Shown here: one piece after another, positions 16,658 to 25,569 of the stretch | How positions within the stretch are numbered: the stretch's first letter is position 1 | How the letters are laid out: each line of letters begins with the position of its first letter | NCBI RefSeq assembly: GCF_000576595.1 | Contig: NZ_AWSA01000018.1 | Location: 31,002 to 95,001, forward strand | Direction: 5' to 3' | From: Intrasporangium oryzae NRRL B-24470 | Lineage (GTDB): Bacteria > Actinomycetota > Actinomycetes > Actinomycetales > Dermatophilaceae | DNA: 64,000 nucleotides | Notes under the pieces: generated by a model | What the model was told of the DNA's origin: nothing | Database searches by the model: none | Seen by the model: only the letters and a program-made list of their open reading frames with translations | Translations under genes and position numbers: made by a program

Positions 16658-17227
16658 ATGGTTGTCGATGTGATGCCCTTCCGCACCTTGTTCCTGACCG
16701 TCGGTCTGCCCGGGGTGGGCAAGACCACTCGCGCCAAGGCGCTCGCGTCAGCCCATCGGATCCTCCGCCTGACACCGGACGAGTGGATGGCACCGCTCTT
16801 CGGCCACAGCGATGCCGATGGTCGTCGAGACATCGTCGAAGGCCGGATGATCTGGGTGGCGCACGAGGTGCTCGCCAGCGGCTCGGGTGTCGTTCTCGAC
16901 TTCGGTTGCTGGTCTCCCGAGGAGCGGTATGCCATCCGAGCGATCGCCGAGGCGGCAGGAGCCGACTTCAAGCTGGAGTACGTCGAGGCGGACGAGCGTG
17001 ATCGCCGCCGGCGTGCCACCCAGAGGTGGCTGCAGGCTCCCCACACGACCTTCGAGATGACCGAGCACGACCATGACCGCTACCTCGCGTCCTTCGAGGC
17101 GCCCAGCCCGAACGAGCTGAGCAACGGCCCCATCCCCTCCCCACCGGCTGGGCACGCGAGCTGGCCGGCCTGGGCCAGCAGTCGCTGGCCGACCCTGCCC
17201 ATCATCGCTCCTCGCGCGGAAACCTGA
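16658..17227 (+). CDS. P-loop kinase-like ATPase (AAA_33)
   Basis: A 189-residue protein with the Walker A motif GLPGVGKTT near its N-terminus, then LTPDEWMAPLF and VVLDFGCW, the pattern of small-molecule or nucleotide kinases of the AAA_33/zeta-like group. A later helix rich in Arg (ADERDRRRRATQRW) resembles the lid. The ATG at 16658 is chosen because GGGGGAGGG precedes it; the longer in-frame start at 16592 lacks such a site. The substrate is unknown. It stands alone and ends before a double hairpin. The last 25 residues are Trp/Ser/Pro-rich and low-complexity. Confidence 0.78.
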   Translation: MVVDVMPFRTLFLTVGLPGVGKTTRAKALASAHRILRLTPDEWMAPLFGHSDADGRRDIVEGRMIWVAHEVLASGSGVVLDFGCWSPEERYAIRAIAEAAGADFKLEYVEADERDRRRRATQRWLQAPHTTFEMTEHDHDRYLASFEAPSPNELSNGPIPSPPAGHASWPAWASSRWPTLPIIAPRAET

Positions 17228-17232
17228 TCGGC

Positions 17233-17273
17233 CGTATGCCGGCATCCCCCGCGTGCTGGCCCAGCGGCATACG
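17233..17273. terminator. hairpin with inverted CGTATGCCG / CGGCATACG motifs
   Basis: CGTATGCCG (17233-17241) and CGGCATACG (17265-17273) can pair; the CCAG before the second arm matches the other two members of this hairpin family. It lies just after the kinase-like gene. Confidence 0.5.
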
Positions 17274-17287
17274 TCTCCCTCCGTGAG

Positions 17288-17321
17288 CGAAGGCGTCCCA
17301 GCGGTCGCTGGGGCGCCTTCG
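17288..17321. terminator. long stem-loop between convergent genes
   Basis: CGAAGGCG (17288-17295) pairs with CGCCTTCG (17314-17321), and the inner CCCAGC pairs with GCTGGG around GGTC. It gives a nearly continuous 14-bp stem between the kinase-like gene and the hydrolase remnant. Confidence 0.7.
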
Positions 17322-17334
17322 ATGACTCGCAACG

Positions 17335-17720
17335 TCAGCCCATGAAGGACAGGGTCATCCGGGTCATGACGGCGGGCTGCTCCTCCCAGATCCAGTGTCC
17401 CGAGTCGGGCACGACCGCGATCGTGACGTCGGCGGCATACTGCTCGACCTGGGTGCCGACGGACCTGCCAAGGCTGTGGTCGGCACCGACGGCGAGGACG
17501 CGTACACGTCGGCGTCTGCCTCGGTGATCGCGCCCTTCTGGACCGTCAGCCAGTCGACGAACGTCGAGACCCAGATGCTCTCCCGTGGCCGTCGATGGTC
17601 TCCTCGGGGAGGCCGTTGGTGTCGTGGCCGATGAGTCGGATGTTCTGGTCTCGGTGGAGCAGCAGGCCGTGGACGGCACCAGCGCTGGCGACCTTGCCGT
17701 AGCCGACGCCCACGGCTGCA
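17335..17720 (-). pseudogene. alpha/beta-hydrolase remnant with frameshifts and internal deletion
   Basis: The 3' end, in frame to TGA at 17335, reads VLAVGADHSLGR then VVPDSGHWIWEEQP, the catalytic-His end of an alpha/beta-hydrolase of the epoxide-hydrolase/haloalkane-dehalogenase type. Further upstream in a second frame come IWVSTFVDWLTVQKGAITEAD, from the cap region of the same family, and in a third frame LIGHDTNGLPEETIDGHG. No single frame carries all pieces, and the part between the cap fragment and the His end is too short, so bases were lost. It is surely non-functional. It lies downstream of the PEP-synthase-like gene on the same strand. Confidence 0.75.
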
Positions 17721-17734
17721 GCCCGCGGTCGCCG

Positions 17735-19951
17735 CTACGTCGTATGGACCTCGACCAGGCCCGCACCTCCGTCGACCGTGACGCGCTGACCGTCGCTGAT
17801 GCGCTGGGTGGCGTCGCCGACGGCCACGACGGCCGGTATGCCGTACTCGCGGGCGACGAGGGACGCGTGGGCCGCCAGGCTGCCGCCGTCCGTGACGACC
17901 GCCGCTGCTCGGGCGAACAGGGGCGTCCAGGCCGGTGTCGTCGCGCTCGTGACGAGGACCTCACCGGCCGCGAGCCGGTCGGTGTCGGCCAGGTCGAGGA
18001 TCACGCGCGCGACGCCCGTGGCACGGCCTGCGCTCGCCGGCATGCCCTCGAGCATGCCGGGGCGTCGCTCCGCGGGTTCGCGCATCGGGGCGAACGCGTC
18101 GTCCTGCATCTTCTGGACCAACCTCGGAAGCGTCCCGACCAGCAGCGGCGGGCACAGCTTCCTGTTCCGCGCCCACAGCGTGCGACGTTCGGCGACCGAC
18201 GAGGCACGGGACTCGTCCGCGAAGAGCTCCTCCCGTTCGAGGAAGTACACGTCCTCGGCATGACCGATCACCCCACGGCGAACGCACGACTCACCCAGCC
18301 GAGCGAGCGCCCGCCGCATGAGGGGCCAGCCGAGCGTCAGGTCCGGGACCTGCTCCTCGCGGATCCGGGCGTACTTCTGCGCCAGGGCCAGGATCCGATC
18401 GAAGTCCGCTCGCTGCTTCGGCGCCAGGGCGCCACGGCAGGCCTCCTCGGCGCGTCGCCGCTCCTCGACGAGCGCGGCGTGGGCACGTGGCACGCCGCCC
18501 GGGATCCCGAGCTCACCGGCGGTGGGCCGGAACCAGTCGAGGCTCTGAATGGCGTGCGGGTCGAGGGCGCGCGGCTGCTCGAGACCCGAGACCAACGTCT
18601 GGTGGCTCCCTCCCAAGGTCGGTCGCAGATGGCGCGCGTAGAAGTCGGCGAGGACACCCTCGACCTTCCAGGCGTAGCCGCCGACTGACGAGATCGACTG
18701 CAGATACTCGCCGGCGGCGTCGGCGACCTCATCGATGATCGCCGACAGCCCCACATCGTCCGCGGACTCCACGTCCGCGCTCCGGCGCTCGACGAGGGCG
18801 CGGTAGCGCGGCAACAGCTCGTCCCGCCAATGGGAGGTCTCCCGAGCCCAGACCACTCGTTCCCCGACGTCGGGTCTGCGGCTCCGGACGAGCGCCCACA
18901 GGATCCGCGGTCGCCTCACGATGCCGAGCATCGGCCGCAGCCCCCCGGACCCGAGTGGCGAGTGGAAGTACCACCCGTTGATCGTCACGTGCAGCGGCAG
19001 CGGCGGGTAGACCCCGAGCCGCTCGCGCGACACCTGCGCGTACCGCGCCTCCATCCGCGCGAGCAGCCAGGTGTCGCAGAGAGGGGTGACGGGCTCGGGC
19101 AGCCACTCCCCGATCCGGAAGTTGCGGGTCCACCCGCCGGGCAGCGGCGACTCCCAGCGGACCGGGTCAGGCAGGGCCGTCATCGGGCGCGCCTGCAGGA
19201 GGTGGAGCCTGCCCCCGGCGAAGGCCCACTCGATGTCCTGCGGCACGTCGTCGAAGACTGCCTGGACTCGTCGCGCGAGCTCGGCCACGGCGAGGGCCTG
19301 CTCCTCGGTGAGGACCGCAGTCGGTGCGCGTCGGTCGCGAAGGGCGTGGTCGCCGCGCACGACCCACTGTTCGCCGGCCGCCTCGCCGTCGACCAGCACC
19401 TCGCCCAGGCCACGCGTCGCGGTGACGACGGTCTCCTGGCGGGCGCCGGTGAGGGGGTTCGCGGTGAACGCGACACCGGAGACCTCGGAGGTGACCATGC
19501 GTTGGAGGAGCACCGCCACACCCTCCTGGCCCTCGGGGCCGTGCGCACGCCTGTAGGCGACGACCCGCTCGTCGTGGGCCGACTGCCGGACCCGGCGCAC
19601 CGCGTCGAGCACGGCGGACGGGCCGGACACGCCGAGCACGGTCTCGTACTGCCCGGCAAAGGACGCGTCCCCGAGGTCCTCGGCAATCGCAGAGGACCTC
19701 ACGGCCAGGGGACCCTCGCCGAGCACCGAGAGCGCCTCGGACACCCGGTCGGGGAGCGCCTCCTCCGGCTCGCCGGCCGTCACCAGAACACCGTCCGGGA
19801 CGGGGAAGCCCCGCCGAACGAGCAGCCCGAGGTTGGCCGCCTTGTGGCCTACGGTCCCCGCAGCGTCGTCGCCGAGGTCCTCCAGTCGGCGCACGTGCGC
19901 CGGGGCCAGGGTCGAGGCGGCGTCCCGCGCCCCCCGTGCTGCGTCTTCCAC
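17735..19951 (-). CDS. PEP/pyruvate-binding and PEP-utilising (PPDK/Rph-like) protein
   Basis: A 738-residue cytoplasmic protein. The N-terminal PPDK ATP-grasp domain (about 20-290) shows KAANLG, AVRSSAIAEDLGDASFAGQYET and DIEWAF. A middle region of about 300 residues resembles the substrate domain of rifampicin phosphotransferase-like proteins. The C-terminal swivelling domain carries catalytic His695 in GGSLAAHASLVARE. It should transfer phosphate from ATP or PEP through the His to a third substrate, which may be a drug or a metabolite. The GTG at 19951 is preferred because GGGAGG lies 5-6 bases before it; upstream codons are Arg/Ser-rich. The ABM gene ends 112 bp upstream on the same strand. 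Confidence 0.83.
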   Translation of the reverse strand: MEDAARGARDAASTLAPAHVRRLEDLGDDAAGTVGHKAANLGLLVRRGFPVPDGVLVTAGEPEEALPDRVSEALSVLGEGPLAVRSSAIAEDLGDASFAGQYETVLGVSGPSAVLDAVRRVRQSAHDERVVAYRRAHGPEGQEGVAVLLQRMVTSEVSGVAFTANPLTGARQETVVTATRGLGEVLVDGEAAGEQWVVRGDHALRDRRAPTAVLTEEQALAVAELARRVQAVFDDVPQDIEWAFAGGRLHLLQARPMTALPDPVRWESPLPGGWTRNFRIGEWLPEPVTPLCDTWLLARMEARYAQVSRERLGVYPPLPLHVTINGWYFHSPLGSGGLRPMLGIVRRPRILWALVRSRRPDVGERVVWARETSHWRDELLPRYRALVERRSADVESADDVGLSAIIDEVADAAGEYLQSISSVGGYAWKVEGVLADFYARHLRPTLGGSHQTLVSGLEQPRALDPHAIQSLDWFRPTAGELGIPGGVPRAHAALVEERRRAEEACRGALAPKQRADFDRILALAQKYARIREEQVPDLTLGWPLMRRALARLGESCVRRGVIGHAEDVYFLEREELFADESRASSVAERRTLWARNRKLCPPLLVGTLPRLVQKMQDDAFAPMREPAERRPGMLEGMPASAGRATGVARVILDLADTDRLAAGEVLVTSATTPAWTPLFARAAAVVTDGGSLAAHASLVAREYGIPAVVAVGDATQRISDGQRVTVDGGAGLVEVHTT

Positions 19952-20063
19952 TGCTACCTCCCATGCCCAGCTGCATCGAGCAGGCCAGCCGTCGCCCGCG
20001 TCTCCGGCGGGCGCCACCGTCCGGGACTCTGTCGTGAACGGCCGTGGCGCGTCCGCGGTCCGG

Positions 20064-20348
20064 TCAGCCGACCCGGGTCGCCGTGAACGGGCCCGCCACC
20101 AGCTCGACGACCGGCGCGTAGATCCCCGCGGCCGTTGCGCTCTGGACCGCATCCGACTGCGCCGAGGCGGACTCCCAGTCGGCGATCTCGACCAGTCCGT
20201 CAGTGCTGTCGAGCGTCTCGTACACGGTGCTGCCGAGGAAGCCGGGGGCGCTGGGCCCGTGAGTCGCAGAGATGGTCTCGAGCAGCTCCCGCAGCTCGGT
20301 CCTCCTCCCGGGCTTGGCCTCGAACTGGACGATCACCCTGATGGGCAT
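20064..20348 (-). CDS. antibiotic-biosynthesis-monooxygenase (ABM) domain protein
   Basis: A 94-residue ferredoxin-like dimeric alpha-beta barrel protein. It begins MPIRVIVQFEAKPGRRTEL and has PGFLGSTVYE and WES, typical of ABM family members such as quinol monooxygenase YgiN. It may oxidise quinols or act in heme or polyketide chemistry; short stand-alone members often have no assigned role. The ATG follows AAGGAGGAG, one of the best ribosome sites in the window. It lies between the LuxR regulator and the PEP-synthase-like gene, all on the minus strand, with gaps of 63 and 112 bp. Confidence 0.85.
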   Translation of the reverse strand: MPIRVIVQFEAKPGRRTELRELLETISATHGPSAPGFLGSTVYETLDSTDGLVEIADWESASAQSDAVQSATAAGIYAPVVELVAGPFTATRVG

Positions 20349-20411
20349 GAGCTCCTCCTTGCGGCACGGGCCTGATGCGACCGATCCTGCGGCACGGCCC
20401 AGCCGGAGACA

Positions 20412-23342
20412 TCACTCGATCGCGCGATGCACCATGCCGGCGAGGGCGACGCGGTTCGACACACCGAGCTTGGCGAAGATGTGTCGGAGGTGCGTGTTGA
20501 CGGTGTGCGGGGAGATGTAGAGGCGCCGCGCGATGGCGCCGTTCGTCATCCCCTCCGCGACGAGGGCGGAGACCGCCCGCTCGGTCGCCGTGAGGCTCTC
20601 CCATCCCGTCGCCGGCCGGTGCCGCGAGCCGCGGGACCCGGGATGGGCGCCGAGGCCGCGCATGCGCGCTCGGACCCGTCCCGCCCAGGCGTCTGCACCG
20701 GCGTGCTCGAACCGCTCGAGAGCCTCCGCGAGCAGCACCGTCGCCTCGTCCGTCCGCCCGGATCGGGCCAACAGGCTCGCGGCATCCTCACAGGCACCGG
20801 TGTGCTCGAGCAGGAGCGTCGAGCGCCGGGCCAGGGCCACCGCCTCCAGGGCCGGGTCGACGTCGTCGTCCACGAGTGCCCTGCACCTCAGGGCGACACT
20901 GCGCACGGTCGAGACCTCTGGTGCGAGCGCGGCCGCGGCCGTGACCGCATCGGCGACCTCGGCAGCCACGGCCCGCTGGTCCGAGGCCATGGCCAGGCGA
21001 ACGAGATCGGGCGCCAGCCGTCGGTGGTAGAAGACGCTCCCGCGCTCCGCGTCGTACCTCCAGCACCGCAGCAGCAGCTCGTAGGCGCCTGGGTGGTCAC
21101 CCTGCGCGGCCCGGAGCCCGGCCAGCGCGAACGCGACGATGCCGGCGTTGTAGCTGAGCGCCTCGCCCTCGAGGGACCCGGCGAGCCCGGACGCCAGCGC
21201 CTGCGCCCCCTCGAGATCGCCCACCGCCGTCGCGATGACGGTCTGGTAGGCGAGTGACTGCGACAGCAGCAGTGGGTGGTGCTTCTCACGAGCGGCCTCT
21301 CCGCCGGCGACGAGCCGCGGACCCGCATCCTCCCAGGCGCCGATCTCGAAGCACGCCTCCGCGTCGGCCATCAACGTCTCGGCGAGCCACCACCCGGAGC
21401 CGAACTCGTCGTCCAGCGCCTCCCGGTAGGCCGCCCGCGCTTCGGTGACGCGGTCGCAGTCGAAGAGCGCGAGGCCGAGGAAGAGCTTCGGCTGAAGCGG
21501 TAGCTGTCCGGTACCGGACGAGTCCGCGGCGAAGGACGCGGCGCGACGGGCGAGAACGAGCGCCTCGTCGAACCGGCCCTGCCGCCCCACCGCGACGAGC
21601 AGTGCCGTCAGGGCCCACGCCGTCAGCGCGCCCACCCCCGCGCCCTCGGCGATCTCCACCGCTCGACGGGAGGCGGACTCGCCCGCGGCCGGATCCCCCG
21701 AGTACGTCAGGGCCCAGCTCTGCTGAGTGAGCACCGGCACCTGCTCGACGGGCCGGAGCCGGGTCGGCTCGGCGAGGAGGTCCTGCGCGACGGTGATGAC
21801 CTCGGCGGCGCGGTTCTGCAGGGCCAGCGCACCGAGGAAGGCGAGGCGCAGCCTCGTGTCCACCGCGGCCGAGTGGCTCCGCGCGAGCACCGCCTCCGCC
21901 CTGCTCGATGCCTCCTCCACCAGTCCCGCGCGAAGCAGTGCCTCGACGACCTCGACCGAGACCAGGTCGCCGTCGGCGTGCCCGCGCGGGAGCAACGCCT
22001 CGGCCCGGCGCAGCAGCTCGACGCTCACGCTCGGCGCACCGGGCGAGGCGTCTCGCGCGGCGTCCCGCAGCCAGGTGACCGCCTCGTCGTCACCCCGCTC
22101 GGACCCGAGCACCAGGTGGTCGGCCACGTCCAGCCGGTCGGCGCCCGCGGACATGAGGGCGACCGCGGCCTCACGGTGGAGCACGCGACGGGTCGGCGCC
22201 GGGATGCGCCGGTAGATGGCGCCGTGGACGAGCTGGTGTCGGAACACGACACGGTCGTCGGCCTCGTCGAGGAGCTGGGCATCGAAGGCGTCGGCGAGCA
22301 TCTCGGCGACCTGCGCGGGCGGCCGGCGGGCGACCGCGACGAGGTCGCGGACCCGCACGGCATCACCGAGCACCGCCGTCACCTGGAGCAGCTCGAGCGT
22401 CGTGGGCGGCAGCTCTCGCAGCCGTCGCACGACGAGATCGCTCAACGACGTGGGCAGCTCCGAGCTCGTCGCCTCGACGCTGTCCCCGGCCCGGACGAGC
22501 ATTCCTTCGTCGGCCAGTGACCGCAACAGCGCCCGTGCCCACAACGGGTTGCCGCCGGCCTTGTCGAGCAGGGTGGTCAGGGCTGGACCGGGTGGCCCGC
22601 CGATCTGGAGGGCCGCGAGGGCGACGACGTCATCAGGCAGCAGCGGGGCGAGCCGGAGAGTGCGGGCGCCGGCCGAGGCGAGGTCCTCGAGCAGCCGCGC
22701 CACCTCCGCAGACAGCGGCGACGGCCGGACCGTCACGACGACGAGGACTGGCGAGAACGGCATACGCCGCACGACAGCCGAGATCGCCGACAGGCTCGCC
22801 GGGTCCGCCCAGTGGACGTCCTCGGCAACCAGCAGGACCGGATGCTCGGCACACGAGGCCTCGACGAGGTCGACGACCTCCTCGACGACCCGGTACTGCA
22901 GGTCACCGGCCCCGTGCTCCGCGCCGCCGCCGTCGCGGGCCAGCAGCGACGCGACCGCGGCTCTGCGAGCGTCGGATGAGCGCATCCTCAGGTCGAGCGC
23001 ACCCACGACCAGCCCGAATGGGTGGGTCCGCTCGAAGGGGTGCGCCTGGCCGTGGAACACGGTCACCTGAGAAGCGCGTGCCTGCGCCTCGACCGCCTGC
23101 ACCAGACGGGTCTTTCCGATGCCGGCCTCCCCCTCGATGAGCAGGGCCGACGCCCTCGACTCGCCGAGCGCGCGGACGGCGGCGGCGGCGGCCGCCAGCT
23201 CAGCCGCGCGCCCAACGACGCCCTCGTCCGGGGACACGTCCACAGCCTGCCCGAGCGTGACGACCGGCGTCCAGAAGATGCGTGGGGCGACGCCGAGCCT
23301 GGTCGGGGGCGATGCTCCGCCGGCGCGTGGACGGCATACCAC
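20412..23342 (-). CDS. large LuxR-family ATP-binding regulator (LAL/MalT type)
   Basis: A 976-residue transcription factor. The Walker A site GEAGIGKTR lies near residue 71, in an AAA_16-type NTPase domain with LLVAEDVHWADP as Walker B. It is followed by about 500 residues of TPR-like helices and a C-terminal LuxR helix-turn-helix (LTATERAVSALVAEGMTN to HTVNTHLRHIFAKLG). Such STAND regulators bind ATP and a ligand or partner, oligomerise and activate transcription. The start is uncertain: GTG 23342 is used, but the first 35 residues are Pro/Arg-rich. A site matching part of a palindrome upstream of the propeller gene overlaps the start, suggesting self-control and control of that gene. Confidence 0.88.
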   Translation of the reverse strand: MVCRPRAGGASPPTRLGVAPRIFWTPVVTLGQAVDVSPDEGVVGRAAELAAAAAAVRALGESRASALLIEGEAGIGKTRLVQAVEAQARASQVTVFHGQAHPFERTHPFGLVVGALDLRMRSSDARRAAVASLLARDGGGAEHGAGDLQYRVVEEVVDLVEASCAEHPVLLVAEDVHWADPASLSAISAVVRRMPFSPVLVVVTVRPSPLSAEVARLLEDLASAGARTLRLAPLLPDDVVALAALQIGGPPGPALTTLLDKAGGNPLWARALLRSLADEGMLVRAGDSVEATSSELPTSLSDLVVRRLRELPPTTLELLQVTAVLGDAVRVRDLVAVARRPPAQVAEMLADAFDAQLLDEADDRVVFRHQLVHGAIYRRIPAPTRRVLHREAAVALMSAGADRLDVADHLVLGSERGDDEAVTWLRDAARDASPGAPSVSVELLRRAEALLPRGHADGDLVSVEVVEALLRAGLVEEASSRAEAVLARSHSAAVDTRLRLAFLGALALQNRAAEVITVAQDLLAEPTRLRPVEQVPVLTQQSWALTYSGDPAAGESASRRAVEIAEGAGVGALTAWALTALLVAVGRQGRFDEALVLARRAASFAADSSGTGQLPLQPKLFLGLALFDCDRVTEARAAYREALDDEFGSGWWLAETLMADAEACFEIGAWEDAGPRLVAGGEAAREKHHPLLLSQSLAYQTVIATAVGDLEGAQALASGLAGSLEGEALSYNAGIVAFALAGLRAAQGDHPGAYELLLRCWRYDAERGSVFYHRRLAPDLVRLAMASDQRAVAAEVADAVTAAAALAPEVSTVRSVALRCRALVDDDVDPALEAVALARRSTLLLEHTGACEDAASLLARSGRTDEATVLLAEALERFEHAGADAWAGRVRARMRGLGAHPGSRGSRHRPATGWESLTATERAVSALVAEGMTNGAIARRLYISPHTVNTHLRHIFAKLGVSNRVALAGMVHRAIE

Positions 23343-23360
23343 GATCGAGTGATGTTGCCG
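23342..23360. promoter_or_regulatory. recurrent element CGATCGAGTGATGTTGC near the LuxR start
   Basis: CGATCGAGTGATGTTGCCG agrees at 17 of 19 positions with 25557-25575 upstream of the propeller gene. It overlaps the start codon of the LuxR regulator gene and lies between it and the divergent 127-residue gene. It is a candidate binding site of the LuxR protein. Confidence 0.45.
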
Positions 23361-23418
23361 CCCGGTTCGTCCCGTATGTTCGCCGTCATCGGGTTACCAC
23401 GATCGGGAGGAGACCCTC

Positions 23419-23802
23419 ATGCCAGCCATCGCGTTCGCGGCACCACTGCGGCCGGGGAAGACGGAGATCGACCGCCTCGCGATGGAGTCGTGCTGGCGTG
23501 GCAGGCGGAAGGAGGCCTACCAGGACGCTCGCCGACGTGCAGGGATCACCAAGGAGTCGGTGTGGCTCCAGTCGACGCCGAACGGCGACCTCGCCGTGGT
23601 CTACATCGAGGCCGACGACATCGGTGCCGCGCTTGCCGCCATCGCCGGGTCGGCCGAGCCCTTCGACCGCTGGTTCCGCGAGCACATCCACGACGTCCAC
23701 GGCATCGCCCTCGAGGACGGGTTCCCGACAGCGGTGCCTCTGCTCGACTTCGACATCGACCGCGCCGGGCAGGTCGGGCAGGTCGGGCAGGTCGGGCCCT
23801 GA
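23419..23802 (+). CDS. small conserved alpha-beta protein, possibly DUF6176
   Basis: A 127-residue protein. It opens with AFAAPLRPGKTE, then GITKESVWLQSTPNGDLAVVYIEADD and FDRWFREHIHDVHGI, resembling small actinobacterial dimeric alpha-beta-barrel proteins annotated DUF6176. No enzymatic role is known. The ATG follows GGGAGGAG. The end of the gene is a run of GQVGQVGQVG coded by three 9-bp repeats, so the natural C-terminus may have been extended by slippage. It diverges from the LuxR regulator gene. Confidence 0.65.
   Translation: MPAIAFAAPLRPGKTEIDRLAMESCWRGRRKEAYQDARRRAGITKESVWLQSTPNGDLAVVYIEADDIGAALAAIAGSAEPFDRWFREHIHDVHGIALEDGFPTAVPLLDFDIDRAGQVGQVGQVGP
23767..23793 (+). repeat. three copies of a 9-bp unit inside a gene end
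   Basis: GGGCAGGTC is repeated three times in direct order and encodes the Gly-Gln-Val run at the end of the 127-residue protein. Confidence 0.9.
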
Positions 23803-23854
23803 GCGGACGCGCCGCGCGCCGCGCACAATGCGGTGGGTCGTCGCGACGCAGCGG

Positions 23855-23898
23855 GCGCCCGCCCTCCGTGGTGTCAGGTCCGGCCGGAGGGCGGGCGC
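23855..23898. terminator. 14-bp stem between convergent genes
   Basis: GCGCCCGCCCTCCG (23855-23868) pairs with CGGAGGGCGGGCGC (23885-23898) over a 16-base loop, between the 127-residue gene and the propeller gene. Confidence 0.8.
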
Positions 23899-23912
23899 CG
23901 CATGTCGTGCTG

Positions 23913-25478
23913 CTACCTGCCGTTCACGCTGAACGCGTAGAGCGCCCCGCCCGGACGTGGATCCGGGGGAAGCACCGTGTAGCCGGTTCCCCAGTACACG
24001 GCGCCGTCGACGACCGACGGCCCCGAGTAGCACGAGTCACCCGAGGCGTAGTCCCAGAGGACCCCTCCGGAGGACGCCTTCAGGGCGTACATGTGCCCGT
24101 CGGCGTCGGCGGAACAGCCGAAGACGACACCGTCGACGGCGGTCACCGCAGCAGGGGCGCCGGCTCCGGTGGGCGCTGCTGTGGTCCACAGGACCCGACC
24201 CGTCGCAGCGTCGAGAGCTGACCACCCACCGGCGTTGGTCACCGTGCCGTCCTTGAGCGTCCACGGCTTGGACTCGCTGTTGGCGTTGGCCGTGTAGACC
24301 CGTATGCCGTCGACCGCAGAACCCCACTGGAGCCCGCCCGAGACGCCGCCAGTGCCTGCCTGCGTCGACCACAGCACGGCTCCGGTGTCCGGGTTGACGG
24401 CCCAGTACCTGCCGGACTTCTGCCCGGCGCCGACGTACTCCGTGCCCTTCACCTTGTAGAGCGTCGGAGCCTGGCCGAAGTCGAAGTCGGGTCCGGGATC
24501 GCTCGGGCAGGCGGGTGTCGGGTCCGTGAAGCCGGGCAGGAACGGGATGCCGCAGGCGAGGTTCCATGCGTCACTCGGAAGGGCGCGCATGACCCACTTC
24601 ACGGCACCCGTGGCCAGGTCCAGCGAGACGATCGCGTCGAACATGTCACTGGCCGGGATGCAGGCCGCGCGTGCCACGTCGTCGGGAGCGCTCGACAGGC
24701 ATGCAGTCGCCGAGGCCGGGATCGAGTAGTTGTTCCCCGTCGAGATGTAGAGCGAGCCGCGCTTGAAGTCGACGGCGGGAGCGGACCCCCAGACCGAGCC
24801 GCCGGTGTAGCCGTCGGGCACGGTGTCGGTGCTCCACTTGATGGTGCCGGTCGCGGCGTCGACGGCGAGCATCCTGCCCCGGAAGGTGAGCGGGAACCCG
24901 AACCGCACGAGAGCCTCTTCGTAGGATGCGACTCCGATGTACGCGGTGCCGCCGACGACGGTCGCCGACTGCGTCAAGATCGGGTACCCGCCTGCGACGG
25001 TGGTCTTCCAGACCAGCGCGCCGGTCGCCTTGTTGATGCCGAGCAGGTATCCGTCGGGGCTGAGCGCCTTACCGGCCTGGTCGCCCAGGACGAGGAGGTC
25101 ACCCGCGATGGCCGGCGTGGCCCGCGCGTAGTCCCGGGGAACTCCCGTGAGCGTAGCGATGCTGGTCTGCCATCTCACCGCGCCCGTGGACGCGTCGATG
25201 GCGTAGAGGAACCCGGCGTCGTCCGGGACGTAGACGACGCCGTTCTCGACGGCCGGGGTCGCGGACACGTTGCCGGCCGTCGGTGTCCTCCACTTGACGG
25301 AGAGAGAGCCGACATTGCCGACGCCGAGACCGGGGCCGGGGTTGTATCGGCTGTTGGAGGTGTCGTACCCCCACGAGCTCCACGAGTCGGTACGAGTGGC
25401 CGCGGTCGATGGAGCGATGATGACCATGCCGAGCAGTGCGGCTGTCGCAGCCGCCAGCAGGGCGCGTGAAGACTTCAC
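23913..25478 (-). CDS. secreted PQQ-type beta-propeller protein
   Basis: A 521-residue secreted protein. The signal peptide is visible: basic start, AAATAALLGMVIIA core, cleavage near STAAT. The mature part is a chain of propeller blades ending in VSLDLATGAVKW, AIDASTGAVRW or KATGALVWK, the tryptophan-docking motif of PQQ enzymes and BamB-like proteins. Several Cys (CLSSAPDDVARAACIP, FGCSADADG, SGDSCYSG) could form disulfides. Clear PQQ catalytic ligands cannot be assigned by eye, so it may be a dehydrogenase (polyvinyl-alcohol-dehydrogenase-like) or a scaffold. The GTG start follows AGGAGG. A 20-bp near-palindrome lies about 70 bp upstream of the start. Confidence 0.82.
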   Translation of the reverse strand: MKSSRALLAAATAALLGMVIIAPSTAATRTDSWSSWGYDTSNSRYNPGPGLGVGNVGSLSVKWRTPTAGNVSATPAVENGVVYVPDDAGFLYAIDASTGAVRWQTSIATLTGVPRDYARATPAIAGDLLVLGDQAGKALSPDGYLLGINKATGALVWKTTVAGGYPILTQSATVVGGTAYIGVASYEEALVRFGFPLTFRGRMLAVDAATGTIKWSTDTVPDGYTGGSVWGSAPAVDFKRGSLYISTGNNYSIPASATACLSSAPDDVARAACIPASDMFDAIVSLDLATGAVKWVMRALPSDAWNLACGIPFLPGFTDPTPACPSDPGPDFDFGQAPTLYKVKGTEYVGAGQKSGRYWAVNPDTGAVLWSTQAGTGGVSGGLQWGSAVDGIRVYTANANSESKPWTLKDGTVTNAGGWSALDAATGRVLWTTAAPTGAGAPAAVTAVDGVVFGCSADADGHMYALKASSGGVLWDYASGDSCYSGPSVVDGAVYWGTGYTVLPPDPRPGGALYAFSVNGR

Positions 25479-25549
25479 ATTGCCTCCTGCATCCAGCGGC
25501 GCCGGACGGCGCGCGCAGTCTCATGGTGAGAGGGCTGGCCACGTCGTCA

Positions 25550-25569
25550 CATCACTCGATCGAGCGATG
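25550..25569. promoter_or_regulatory. 20-bp near-palindrome upstream of the propeller gene
   Basis: CATCACTCGATCGAGCGATG is symmetrical except for one position pair. A 19/20 match (CATCACTCGATCGCGCGATG) occurs at 20410-20429 over the last codons of the LuxR gene, and an overlapping match lies at the start of that gene. It is a candidate operator for the LuxR protein. Confidence 0.55.

Noticed and set aside
20410..25569. Integrated element bounded by the 20-bp direct repeats
   Set aside because: No integrase, transposase or base-composition shift lies between the copies. One copy is coding DNA at a gene end, and the sequence is palindromic, which fits an operator better.
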